12,449 bases of DNA from Thermohalobaculum sp038524325 (GTDB lineage: Bacteria > Pseudomonadota > Alphaproteobacteria > Rhodobacterales > Rhodobacteraceae): the NCBI GenBank assembly GCA_038524325.1, contig JBCBIS010000125.1:1-12449 (forward strand), in the 5' to 3' direction. Numbering within the stretch: the stretch's first letter is position 1; the number at the start of each line of letters is the position of its first letter. This document shows positions 1 through 6,962 of this stretch, piece by piece. The position numbers and the translations under genes are program-made. The notes beneath the pieces were generated by a model. That model did no database searches. It saw only the letters and a program-made list of their open reading frames with translations, and was not told the origin of the DNA.

Positions 1-19
1 CTTTCGGAAGGGGATCTGA
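1..19 (+). CDS. 3' end of an upstream operon gene (partial)
   Basis: One reading frame runs in from the window edge, encodes only FRKGI and stops at TGA 17-19, three bases before the ATG of the next gene. The tight spacing fits the other junctions of this operon. In Mrp-like operons of this layout the preceding gene is usually a DUF4040/MbhE-type or other small antiporter subunit, but five residues cannot identify it. The same bases contain the GGAAGGGG ribosome-binding site of the next gene (6-13), so the open frame could also be chance. Confidence 0.3.
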
Positions 20-22
20 GCC

Positions 23-460
23 ATGCGGATGGACGTGATCCTGCGGGTGACGGCGAAGCTGTTCATTCCCTTCATCTTCGTCTTCGGCCTCTATGTGCAG
101 TTGCATGGCGATTTCGGGCCTGGCGGCGGATTTCAGGCCGGGGTGATCATCGCCGCCGGGGTTGTGCTTTACTCGATCATCTTCGGCCTCGATGCCTGTC
201 AGCGTGCCGTGCCGGTCTGGCTGGTCGAGGTTCTGGTGCCGCTGGGCGTGCTGATCTTTGCCGGCGTCGGGGTCTATTGCATGGTCACCGGGCAGAATTT
301 CCTGGGCTATAACGGTCTGGTCCACGCGCCGCCCACCCATGACGAGGCGGTGCATGGCCAGCATTGGGGCGTGTTCCTGGTCGAGATCGGGGTGCTGGTG
401 ACCGTCACCTCGACCATGGTCGCGATCTTCTATGCTTTTGCAGGACGGGGGAAAGAATGA
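23..460 (+). CDS. mnhB: MnhB/MrpB-type antiporter subunit
   Basis: A 145-residue integral membrane subunit of an Mrp-like monovalent cation/proton antiporter complex. It carries the family signature GDFGPGGGFQAG at residues 29-40, matching the H-G-x-x-x-PGGGFQGG loop of MnhB proteins, followed by about four hydrophobic helices (roughly 10-27, 37-58, 67-88, 115-138). The length is normal for the family. The ATG at 23 is preceded by GGAAGGGG (6-13) with suitable spacing; a second ATG at 29 is possible but less well placed. The stop overlaps the next start as ATGA (457-460), indicating translational coupling. In Mrp complexes B does not itself carry the antiporter core but is needed for assembly. 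The family is clear; the transported ion (Na+, K+ or H+ only) cannot be read from the sequence. Confidence 0.9.
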   Translation: MRMDVILRVTAKLFIPFIFVFGLYVQLHGDFGPGGGFQAGVIIAAGVVLYSIIFGLDACQRAVPVWLVEVLVPLGVLIFAGVGVYCMVTGQNFLGYNGLVHAPPTHDEAVHGQHWGVFLVEIGVLVTVTSTMVAIFYAFAGRGKE

Positions 461-846
461 CCGTCCTCGAGGAGATTGCCGCCCATTACAACTACTGGAT
501 CACGATCTTCCTGATCTGCGCCGGGCTTTATACCGTCGTGGCGAAGTCCAACATGATCAAGACGCTGTTCGGGCTCAGCCTGTTCCAGACCTCGGTCTAT
601 CTGCTCTATCTCTCGCCTGGGAAGATCCTGGGCGGCACCCCGCCGATCCTGGGGCCGGACAAGGGGCAGGCCGATGTGGTCTACTCGAACCCGCTGCCGC
701 ATGTCCTGATCCTGACCGCCATCGTGGTGGGGGTTGCGACCCTTGCGCTGGGCCTCGCCCTGGTGGTGCGGATCAACGAGGCCTATGGCTCGATCGAAGA
801 AGACGAGGTGATCGCCACCGTCGACCGCGAGGATCACGCGGAATGA
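457..846 (+). CDS. mnhC: MnhC/NuoK-type antiporter subunit
   Basis: A 129-residue, three-helix membrane protein of the MnhC/NuoK family, a small subunit that sits between antiporter modules in Mrp complexes and complex I. Helices lie at about 14-30, 34-53 and 82-105. Family hallmarks are the glycine-rich G-L-Y-x-x-x-x-K run with the following N-M-I-K (23-35) and the N-P-L-P-H-V-L-I-L-T-A-I-V-V-G motif at 78-92, which corresponds to the D-P-L-P-Q-A-L-V-L-T-A-I-V-I-x motif of MnhC. The frame is open further upstream, but the ATG at 457 is chosen because it overlaps the previous stop by 4 nt, follows a GGGGGAAAG ribosome-binding site, and starts the family-like sequence. A charged C-terminal tail (about 112-129) ends the protein. 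The stop again overlaps the next ATG (843-846). Confidence 0.9.
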   Translation: MTVLEEIAAHYNYWITIFLICAGLYTVVAKSNMIKTLFGLSLFQTSVYLLYLSPGKILGGTPPILGPDKGQADVVYSNPLPHVLILTAIVVGVATLALGLALVVRINEAYGSIEEDEVIATVDREDHAE

Positions 847-2363
847 GCGTGGCAGGCGAGGGCATCGATTGGATGGCGCATCTGCCGGCGCTGCAGGTCG
901 CGGTGCCGATGCTGGGGGCTGTGGCCTGTGCGCTGGTGCGCCATGGCGGGGTGTCCTGGCTGATCACCCTGGCCGTCTGCTGGTCGATGCCGGTGATCTC
1001 GCTTCTGCTGCTACACGAGGTGGTGGCGCATGGCACCGTCTCCTACGCCATGGGCTCGTGGGCGCCGCCGATCGGGATCGAGTATCGGGTGGACGAGGCC
1101 AATGCCTTCATCCTGGTCCTAGTCTCCGGCATCGCGGCGCTGGTCGCGAGCTACATGCCCCGTTCCACCGCCGACGAGGTCGCGCCGGAGCGGCAGGGTT
1201 GGTATTACTGCATGTTCCTGATGGCGCTGTGTGGCCTGTTGGGGATGGCAATCACCGGCGACGCGTTCAACATCTTCGTCTTCATGGAGGTGTCCTCGCT
1301 GGCGATGTATGTGCTGATCGCCATGGGTCGGGACCGGCGCGGGCTGGTGGCCGCCTATCAGTATCTGATCATCGGCACGATCGGCGCGACCTTCTATGTG
1401 ATCGGTGTCGGCCTGGTGTTCACGATGACCGGGACGCTCAACCTCTATGACATTGCGCAGCGCCTGCCGGATGTGGCGGACCCGCAGCCCTTGCAGGCGG
1501 GTCTGGCCTTTATCGGCGTGGGCCTCGCGCTGAAGCTGGCGCTGTTCCCGCTGCATCTCTGGCTGCCCAACGCCTATGCCTTTGCCCCCTCGGCGGCCAC
1601 GGCGTTTCTGGCGGCCACGGCAACCAAGGTGGCGATCTACATCCTGATCCGCTTCCTCTATGCCGTTTTCGGCGCCGAATTCTCGTTCGAGAGCCCGGCA
1701 GCACAACCGACGATCCTGCTGCTGGCCTGCCTCGGCATGGTGGTCCCCTCGGTGGTTGCGACCTTCCAGGCGAATGTGAAACGCATGCTGGCCTACAGCT
1801 CGGTCAGCCAGGTTGGATACATGATCCTGGGCATCGCGCTGATCTCGCAGACCGGGCTGACCGGTGGGATCGCGCATATGTTCAACCACGCGATCATCAA
1901 GGGCTGTCTGTTCCTCGCCATCGGCTGTGTCGTGTTCTCGACCGGGGTCAGGCGGATCGAGCAGATGGAGGGGTTGGGCCGGACCATGCCGCTGACCATG
2001 GCCGCTTTCGTGATCGCGGGCCTTGCGCTGATCGGCGTGCCCGGCACGGCCGGTTTTGTCTCGAAGTGGTTCCTGATCCAGGGCGCTGCCGAGCAGGGCA
2101 TGTGGTGGCTGATCGTGGTGATCGTGGTCTCCTCACTGTTGGCTGTCTTCTATGTCGGCCGGGTGGTCGAGGTCGCCTATTTCCGCGCGCCCTCGGCAGG
2201 CGCGGACACGCCGCGTGCCGTCCCGGTGGAGATGGTGGCGATCACCTGGGTCTTCGTGCTCGCGATCCTCTATTTCGGCCTCCAGACGGAGATCTCCGCC
2301 GGGGTGCCCGCCCGGGCGGCCGAGGCTCTGCTGGCCGGCTGGGCTGTGGGGGGCGGGCAATGA
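843..2363 (+). CDS. mnhD: Mrp-like antiporter subunit D (MnhD/NuoN type), first of three
   Basis: A 506-residue polytopic proton/cation-translocating subunit of the NuoL/M/N-MrpA/D family (about 14 helices). It retains the residues expected of an active channel: Glu149 in FVFMEVSS (TM5), Lys231 in LKLALFPLHLWLP (TM7, with His238), Lys262 in ATATKVAIY (TM8) and Lys353 in NHAIIKG (TM12), plus the conserved GTAGFVSKW at 401-409. The position directly after the C subunit and the NuoN-like pattern argue for the MrpD role. ATG 843 is chosen over far-upstream in-frame starts because it gives the 4-nt overlap with mnhC and begins the homologous sequence; a GAGG lies about 10 nt upstream. The 3' end overlaps the next ATG (2360-2363). 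Substrate ion specificity is not visible. Confidence 0.9.
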   Translation: MSVAGEGIDWMAHLPALQVAVPMLGAVACALVRHGGVSWLITLAVCWSMPVISLLLLHEVVAHGTVSYAMGSWAPPIGIEYRVDEANAFILVLVSGIAALVASYMPRSTADEVAPERQGWYYCMFLMALCGLLGMAITGDAFNIFVFMEVSSLAMYVLIAMGRDRRGLVAAYQYLIIGTIGATFYVIGVGLVFTMTGTLNLYDIAQRLPDVADPQPLQAGLAFIGVGLALKLALFPLHLWLPNAYAFAPSAATAFLAATATKVAIYILIRFLYAVFGAEFSFESPAAQPTILLLACLGMVVPSVVATFQANVKRMLAYSSVSQVGYMILGIALISQTGLTGGIAHMFNHAIIKGCLFLAIGCVVFSTGVRRIEQMEGLGRTMPLTMAAFVIAGLALIGVPGTAGFVSKWFLIQGAAEQGMWWLIVVIVVSSLLAVFYVGRVVEVAYFRAPSAGADTPRAVPVEMVAITWVFVLAILYFGLQTEISAGVPARAAEALLAGWAVGGGQ

Positions 2364-3847
2364 TCGGCGGTCTTTCCGGCGCGGAGTTGATCTGGCTCTC
2401 CCTCGCCTTGCCCAGTCTTGGCGCCATCGGCATCGCTCTGACCGGGCGCATCCCGAACTTGCGCGAGGCGATCACACTGATCACCGCGATTGCGACCTTC
2501 TCGGTCGTGGTGCTGACCCTTCTGCCGATGGTGCTGGAGGGGGCCCGGCCGGCGACCTCGCCTCTCGAGGTGTTCGGCGGCATCGAGCTTGCCTTCGCGA
2601 TCGAGCCCTTGGGCATGTTGTTCGCGACCATCGCCTCGACATTGTGGATCGTGAACTCGGTCTATTCCATCGGGTATATGCGCGGGAATAACGAGCCTCG
2701 GCAGACCCCCTTCTATGTCTGTTTCGCGGTGGCCATCGCCTCGGCGCTGGGGATCGCCTTTGCCGGTAATCTGTTCACGCTGTTCCTGTTCTACGAGGTG
2801 CTGACGGTCAGCACCTATCCCCTGGTCACGCACAAAGCGAATGACGACGCGAAAGCCTCGGGCCGCACCTATCTGGTTCTGCTCCTGGCCACCTCGATGG
2901 TGCTGTTGCTGCCGGCGGTGATCTGGACCTTCGTGGCCGCGGGGACGGTGGATTTCACCGCGGGCGGCGTGCTGGCTGGCGCGGGCCTGTCGACCCTGGC
3001 GCTTGGCCTGTTGCTGGCGCTCTACATCTTTGGCATCGGCAAGGCGGCCGTCATGCCGGTGCATTTCTGGCTGCCGGCGGCGATGGTGGCCCCGACCCCG
3101 GTTTCGGCCCTGCTCCACGCCGTGGCGGTGGTCAAGGCCGGCGTCTTCACGGTGGTCAAGGTCATCGTCTATATCTTCGGCTTCGATTATCTGGCCAGTT
3201 CCGGGGCCGCCGATTGGCTGACCTGGGCAGCGGGGCTGACGATTGTCTGCGCCTCGGTCATCGCCCTGATGCAGGACAATCTGAAAAAGCGGCTGGCGTT
3301 CTCCACGGTCAGCCAACTGTCCTATGTGGTGCTGGCGGCGGCCATTCTCAGCCCACTGTCGATGATCGGCGCGGCGATGCATATCGCGGCCCATGCGGTG
3401 TCGAAGATCACGCTCTTCTTCGCCGCGGGCTCGATCTATACCGCCGCGCATCTGACCGAGATCAGCCAGCTCAACGGGATCGGGCGGCGGATGCCCTGGA
3501 CCATGGGCGCCTTCACCATCGGTGCGCTCAGCATGATCGGTCTGCCCCCGACCGCCGGGTTTCTGTCGAAATGGTTCATGCTGGGCGGTGCGTGGGAGGG
3601 GCAGAACCACGTCGCCATGGCGGTGATCACGCTGTCGACCTGTCTCAACGCCGCCTATTTCCTGCCGATCATCTATCGCGCCTTCTGGCTGCCGCCGCCC
3701 GCCGATGACCGCGAGCATCCGGCCCATGGTGAGGGACCGTTCCCCGTCGTCCTGGCACTGACCGTCACCGCCTTTGGCACCCTGGCGACGTTCTTCTTCC
3801 CCTACATCCCCTATACCCTGTCGACCCTGATGATGGAGGCCCCGTGA
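2360..3847 (+). CDS. Mrp-like antiporter subunit, NuoL/MrpA-core type, second of three
   Basis: A 495-residue antiporter subunit of the proton_antipo_M family. The HFWLPAAM then APTPVSALLHAVAVVKAG stretch (235-261) is the NuoL/MrpA-style TM7-TM8 signature. Key residues are Glu146 in LFYEVLTVSTYPLV (TM5), Lys228 in GIGKAAVMPVHFWLP (TM7), His253 and Lys259 (TM8) and Lys349 in AAHAVSKITLFF (TM12). PTAGFLSKW is at 397-405. It is much shorter than a full MrpA (about 750-800 residues) and lacks its C-terminal MrpB/DUF4040-like extension, so it resembles the antiporter core of MrpA encoded as a separate gene. ATG 2360 overlaps the previous stop by 4 nt behind a G-rich ribosome-binding site. It could equally be named NuoM-like; I do not assign a symbol. 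Confidence 0.88.
   Translation: MIGGLSGAELIWLSLALPSLGAIGIALTGRIPNLREAITLITAIATFSVVVLTLLPMVLEGARPATSPLEVFGGIELAFAIEPLGMLFATIASTLWIVNSVYSIGYMRGNNEPRQTPFYVCFAVAIASALGIAFAGNLFTLFLFYEVLTVSTYPLVTHKANDDAKASGRTYLVLLLATSMVLLLPAVIWTFVAAGTVDFTAGGVLAGAGLSTLALGLLLALYIFGIGKAAVMPVHFWLPAAMVAPTPVSALLHAVAVVKAGVFTVVKVIVYIFGFDYLASSGAADWLTWAAGLTIVCASVIALMQDNLKKRLAFSTVSQLSYVVLAAAILSPLSMIGAAMHIAAHAVSKITLFFAAGSIYTAAHLTEISQLNGIGRRMPWTMGAFTIGALSMIGLPPTAGFLSKWFMLGGAWEGQNHVAMAVITLSTCLNAAYFLPIIYRAFWLPPPADDREHPAHGEGPFPVVLALTVTAFGTLATFFFPYIPYTLSTLMMEAP
3835..3839 (+). promoter_or_regulatory. Ribosome-binding site deciding the small membrane gene start
   Basis: GGAGG lies 7 nt before ATG 3847 but only 4 nt before the in-frame GTG 3844. 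The spacing favours ATG 3847, although GTG 3844 would reproduce the 4-nt overlap seen elsewhere in this operon. Confidence 0.5.
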
Positions 3848-4128
3848 TGGCCCATCCCAAGGACCTCAAACACGACCCGCAGGCGCCGCCCGAGCATTGG
3901 CTGGTGCGCGCGGAGACTGTGCGCCAGATCTGGATCTGGTCGCTGGCGGTCCTGGGCCTCCTGGTCCTGCTGGATCTGCTGATCGTCGAGGATCACCCCT
4001 ATTTCGCCGCCCAGACCTGGTTTGCCTTCAATGCCTGGTACGGGTTCGGCATCTGCGCGGGGCTGGTGTTTGTCTCGAAGGCTCTGGGCTTTCTGCTGAA
4101 GGTGCGGGACGATTTCTACGATGACTGA
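3847..4128 (+). CDS. Small two-helix membrane protein in the antiporter operon, function unknown
   Basis: A 93-residue protein I cannot assign to a named family. It has a hydrophilic N-terminus rich in His, Pro and Lys (1-25), a first hydrophobic helix at about 26-47 ending LLDLLIVEDHPYF, a short aromatic stretch (Trp58, Phe59, Trp64, Tyr65), a second helix at about 62-85, and an acidic tail ending RDDFYDD. No signal peptide or metal motif is seen. It overlaps the preceding stop by 1 nt and the following start by 8 nt (4121-4128), so it is made together with the antiporter subunits. The obvious inference is an accessory or structural subunit between two antiporter modules, but that is from context only. 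Confidence 0.8.
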   Translation: MAHPKDLKHDPQAPPEHWLVRAETVRQIWIWSLAVLGLLVLLDLLIVEDHPYFAAQTWFAFNAWYGFGICAGLVFVSKALGFLLKVRDDFYDD

Positions 4129-5830
4129 GTTCGCCCTGCCCCCCGGAGTGATCCTGATCCTGACCGGCCTACTGCTGCCTCTGTTGCCGGGTCTGCTGCG
4201 CCACGCCGCCCTGTTGGCCGCGCCGCTGCTGACCCTTGCCGCGGTCTGGATGGTGCCGGACGGGGCGCAGATGACGCTCAGCTATCTCGGGATGGAGATC
4301 ATTCCGGTCCAGGCGGATAAGCTCACCCGGGTCTTTGCCACGATCTTTGCCATCATGGGCTTTGCCGGCGCCTTGTTTGCTCTCACGCAGGAGAGGATCG
4401 CCGAGCTTGCCGCTGCCTTCGTCTATGCCGGGGCCGCGATCGGCGTGACCTTTGCCGGGGATGTCATCACCCTGTTCGTGTTTTGGGAGATCATGGCCAT
4501 CGCCTCGACCATCGTGGTCGCGATGGGAGCCAGGGCTCGCGGCGCCTCGCTGCGCTATGGGGTGATCCACTTCTTCGGCGGCGTGCTGCTGATGATCGGC
4601 ATCGCCGGGCATGTGGTTACCACGGGCTCGACCGCGATGGGAGAGATCGGGCTGACCGGCTGGCCGCAATACCTGATCCTCGCCGCCGTGCTGCTGAATG
4701 CCGGTGCGCCCCCGCTGGCCGCCTGGCTGCCCGATGCCTATCCCTCGGCCAGTTGGTCAGGCACCGTCTTCCTCTCGGCCTTCACCACCAAGACCAGCGT
4801 CTATGTGCTGATCCGCGGCTTTCCGGGTGAGGAGATCCTGATCTGGATCGGCCTCTTCATGGTGTTCTACGGCATCATCATGGCGCTGCTGGAAAACGAC
4901 ATGCGCCGGATCCTGGCCTATTCGATTATCAACCAGGTGGGCTTTATGGTCACCGCGGTCGGCATCGGCACGCCGCTGGCGCTGGACGGAGCGGCGGCCC
5001 ATGCCTTTGCGCATATCATCTACAAGGCGCTGTTGCTGATGAGCGCGGGTGCGGTGCTCAAGGCCACGGGGCGGAGCAAATGCACCGAGGTTGGCGGGCT
5101 CTACCGCTATATGCCCGTCTCCTGCATCTGCGGGATCATCGGCGCGCTGGCGATCTCGGCCCTGCCGCTGACCTCGGGCTTCACCTCGAAATCGCTGATC
5201 TCCTCGGCGGCGGGGTATGAGCATATGCTGTTTGTCTGGCTGGCGCTGACGGCGGCCTCGGCGGGGGTCTTCTTCCACGCCGGGATCAAGTTCCCCTGGT
5301 TCGTGTTCTTTAACCGCAAGGACTATCTCTATTTGCACGAGGGCACGCCGCGCGATCCGCATTGGACCATGCAGGCGGCGATGATCCTGCTATCGGCGCT
5401 CTGCATCGTGCTGGGCATCTGGTACACGCCGCTCTACGAGATGCTGCCAAACGGCGCGATGATCGAGGGCAAGGTCTACAAGGTCTGGACCGCACCCCAT
5501 GTGCTGCATCAGCTCCAGCTTCTTTTTTTCTCGGGTCTTGCGTTCTTCCTGCTGCTCGACTGGATGAAGCGGACGCCGACGATCACGCTGGATGTCGACT
5601 GGCTGTGGCGTGGCCTGCCGCCGATCGTGCAAAGCCTGTTCGGCCCCGGCCTGAGCCTTTGGTGGGACCGTCTGATCGACCGGGTCGATGCGGCCCTGTC
5701 GCGGGTGCTGGCCGGTCTGTTTCGCACCCATGGGCCCGAGGGCACCCTGGCGCGCACCCGCCCGACCGGGGCCATGGCGCTGTGGATGACCGTGTTGCTG
5801 GGCGCGTTCCTGCTGTTTTCGTTTTTCTGA
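4121..5830 (+). CDS. Mrp-like antiporter subunit with altered TM7, third of three
   Basis: A 569-residue member of the same antiporter family, longer than its two neighbours. Glu123 in FVFWEIMAIAS (TM5), Lys224 in FTTKTSVYVL (TM8) and Lys302 in AHIIYKALLL (TM12) are present, and LTSGFTSKS is at 350-358. The TM7 motif differs: NAGAPPLAAWLPDAY has Asn193 where the other two subunits have Lys231 and Lys228, and Ala200 in place of the His before WLP. The C-terminus (about 480-569) adds a charged and amphipathic segment containing TLDVDWLWRGLP and a final hydrophobic helix (about 551-567). ATG 4121 overlaps the previous stop by 8 nt; there is no strong ribosome-binding site, so translation is probably coupled. 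It is the last gene of the operon. Family certain; whether it conducts ions is open. Confidence 0.88.
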   Translation: MTEFALPPGVILILTGLLLPLLPGLLRHAALLAAPLLTLAAVWMVPDGAQMTLSYLGMEIIPVQADKLTRVFATIFAIMGFAGALFALTQERIAELAAAFVYAGAAIGVTFAGDVITLFVFWEIMAIASTIVVAMGARARGASLRYGVIHFFGGVLLMIGIAGHVVTTGSTAMGEIGLTGWPQYLILAAVLLNAGAPPLAAWLPDAYPSASWSGTVFLSAFTTKTSVYVLIRGFPGEEILIWIGLFMVFYGIIMALLENDMRRILAYSIINQVGFMVTAVGIGTPLALDGAAAHAFAHIIYKALLLMSAGAVLKATGRSKCTEVGGLYRYMPVSCICGIIGALAISALPLTSGFTSKSLISSAAGYEHMLFVWLALTAASAGVFFHAGIKFPWFVFFNRKDYLYLHEGTPRDPHWTMQAAMILLSALCIVLGIWYTPLYEMLPNGAMIEGKVYKVWTAPHVLHQLQLLFFSGLAFFLLLDWMKRTPTITLDVDWLWRGLPPIVQSLFGPGLSLWWDRLIDRVDAALSRVLAGLFRTHGPEGTLARTRPTGAMALWMTVLLGAFLLFSFF

Positions 5831-5842
5831 GACCCCGGCCTT

Positions 5843-5858
5843 GATCCCGGCGGGAATC
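5843..5858 (+). terminator. Possible weak terminator after the antiporter operon
   Basis: GATCCC and GGGAATC can pair around a GGC loop (one bulged A), 12 nt after the last antiporter stop. A pyrimidine-rich CTCTCTATCTG follows instead of a T run. The stem is short, so this is only a candidate. Confidence 0.25.
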
Positions 5859-5884
5859 CTCTCTATCTGCCGTCCGCGCGCTGC

Positions 5885-5958
5885 TGGGGAATAGTTTAAC
5901 GGTAGAACAGCGGACTCTGACTCCGTCAGTCCTGGTTCGAATCCAGGTTCCCCAGCCA
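5885..5958 (+). tRNA. tRNA-Gln (anticodon CTG)
   Basis: A complete 74-nt cloverleaf including an encoded 3' CCA. The acceptor stem pairs TGGGGAA (5885-5891) with TTCCCCA (5948-5954), with discriminator G5955 and CCA 5956-5958. The anticodon stem GCGGA/TCCGT encloses loop CTCTGAC, giving anticodon CTG at 5917-5919, which reads the glutamine codon CAG. The T arm is CCTGG-TTCGAAT-CCAGG (5931-5947). It lies 54 nt after the antiporter operon and about 100 nt before cobA. No direct repeat of its 3' end was noticed nearby that would mark an integrated element. Confidence 0.96.
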
Positions 5959-5986
5959 CCCCCCAACTGCGAAGCCGCGCCCGGGC

Positions 5987-6002
5987 TGTGCGCGTTCTCA
6001 CA
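5987..6002. promoter_or_regulatory. CRP-like palindrome upstream of cobA
   Basis: TGTGC-N6-TCACA matches the CRP/FNR-superfamily half-site pattern TGTGA-N6-TCACA at nine of ten positions. It is centred about 65 bp upstream of the predicted cobA transcription start, a distance compatible with class I activation. No regulator gene is in the window, and one site of this length can occur by chance. Confidence 0.3.
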
Positions 6003-6024
6003 CCGCAAACCGTCGCAAAGGGGC

Positions 6025-6053
6025 TTAGCAAGCTGTGCTGCACTGCTTATAAC
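6025..6053 (+). promoter_or_regulatory. Predicted sigma-70-type promoter of cobA
   Basis: TTAGCA (6025-6030, four of six to TTGACA) is followed after 17 bp by TATAAC (6048-6053, five of six to TATAAT). The expected start point is near 6060, which is the A of the cobA ATG, so the transcript may have almost no leader. This is a pattern match, not a measured start. Confidence 0.45.
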
Positions 6054-6059
6054 GAAGCG

Positions 6060-6917
6060 ATGACACTGCGCTCGTTCCTGCCGGAAGGACCTGACTGGCC
6101 CGAATTGGAGCCGGGATGGGTCTGGCTTGTGGGGGCCGGGCCGGGCGATCCGGGGCTGATCACGCTCCATGCCCTGAACGCGCTCCGCCAGGCGGACCAT
6201 TTGGTCTATGATGCCCTGGTCGATCCAAAGATCCTGGACTGGGTCCGCCATGGCGCCGAGACCGAATATGCCGGCAAACGCGGTGGCAAACCCTCTCCGA
6301 AACAGCGCGACATCTCGCTGCGGCTGATCGATCTGGCACGCGAGGGCAAACGGGTGCTGCGGCTCAAGGGCGGCGATCCGTTCGTCTTCGGCCGCGGCGG
6401 CGAGGAGGCGCAGACCCTGGTGGCGGCTGGCATCCCGATCCGCATCGTGCCGGGGATCTCGGCCGGGATCGGCGGGCTCGCCTATGCCGGGATCCCGGTC
6501 ACCCATCGCGATGTCAACCAGACGGTGACCTTCCTGACCGGCCACGATCAGAGCGGCGATCTGCCCGGCGCCATCGATTGGGCCGCGCTGGCCCGCTCCT
6601 CTCCGGTGATCGTCGGCTATATGGCGATCAAGACCCTGCCGGTGATCACCGCGCGGCTGATCGAGGCCGGGCGCAGCCCGTCCGAACCGGTCGCCATCGT
6701 GCAAAACGCCACAACGCCCGAGATGCGGGTGCTGGAGACGACCCTTGGCACCGCGGTCGCCGATCTCGCCGTGGCCGGGTTCGGGCCACCGGCGATCCTT
6801 TGTATCGGCGAGGTGGTGCGGATGCGGCAATGTCTCGACTGGCTCGGTCAGATCGCCGGCGCCGCGCCAGGCAGCCTCGACCCTTTGGGCGCCCGGCGGG
6901 TCGCCGAGACCGGCTGA
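6060..6917 (+). CDS. cobA: Uroporphyrinogen-III C-methyltransferase (SUMT)
   Basis: CobA transfers two methyl groups from S-adenosylmethionine to C2 and C7 of uroporphyrinogen III, giving precorrin-2, the entry to cobalamin (and potentially siroheme) synthesis in the cytoplasm. The 285-residue protein has the full tetrapyrrole methyltransferase pattern: VGAGPGDPGLITLHAL (24-39), GKRGGKPSPKQ (72-82), LRLKGGDPFVFGRGGEEA (100-117), VPGISAGIGGLAYAGIPVTHRD (130-151), TGHD (160-163) and a C-terminal PPAILCIGEVV (243-253). It is a stand-alone SUMT without the CysG oxidase/chelatase half. The frame is open to a GTG at 5988, but ATG 6060 is preferred because it lies just after a promoter-like -10 and leaves a normal N-terminus; no good ribosome-binding site precedes it. 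cobB follows 90 nt later. Confidence 0.95.
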   Translation: MTLRSFLPEGPDWPELEPGWVWLVGAGPGDPGLITLHALNALRQADHLVYDALVDPKILDWVRHGAETEYAGKRGGKPSPKQRDISLRLIDLAREGKRVLRLKGGDPFVFGRGGEEAQTLVAAGIPIRIVPGISAGIGGLAYAGIPVTHRDVNQTVTFLTGHDQSGDLPGAIDWAALARSSPVIVGYMAIKTLPVITARLIEAGRSPSEPVAIVQNATTPEMRVLETTLGTAVADLAVAGFGPPAILCIGEVVRMRQCLDWLGQIAGAAPGSLDPLGARRVAETG

Positions 6918-6962
6918 GGCCAGGCACCCCATGACCGGAGCACAGCATTCGGGCGCCTGGCC
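6918..6962 (+). repeat. Inverted repeat in the cobA-cobB gap
   Basis: GGCCAGGC (6918-6925), directly after the cobA stop, is a perfect inverted match to GCCTGGCC (6955-6962). An 8-bp stem would close a 29-nt loop containing the ATG at 6931. It could be a weak attenuator or a structure controlling cobB translation. No T run follows, so it is not a classical terminator. Confidence 0.4.

Noticed and set aside
364..842. Upstream in-frame extensions of mnhC (from 364) and the first antiporter gene (from 432)
   Set aside because: They only reuse the coding sequence of the preceding genes. The ATG starts at 457 and 843 give the expected protein beginnings and 4-nt overlaps.
2270..3727. 485-codon minus-strand frame opposite the second antiporter gene
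   Set aside because: It is a shadow of a membrane-protein gene: hydrophobic codons read in reverse give a Gln/His/Arg/Asp-rich product.
5885..5958. Minus-strand frames across the tRNA, one giving a peptide with PGFEPGLTESESAVL and another with TWIRTRTDG
   Set aside because: These are the familiar spurious translations of a tRNA gene read on the opposite strand; the cloverleaf explains the sequence.
5988..6059. GTG 5988 as the cobA start, adding 24 residues
   Set aside because: The extension has no family similarity, overlaps the predicted promoter and CRP-like site, and would leave an unusually long N-terminus.
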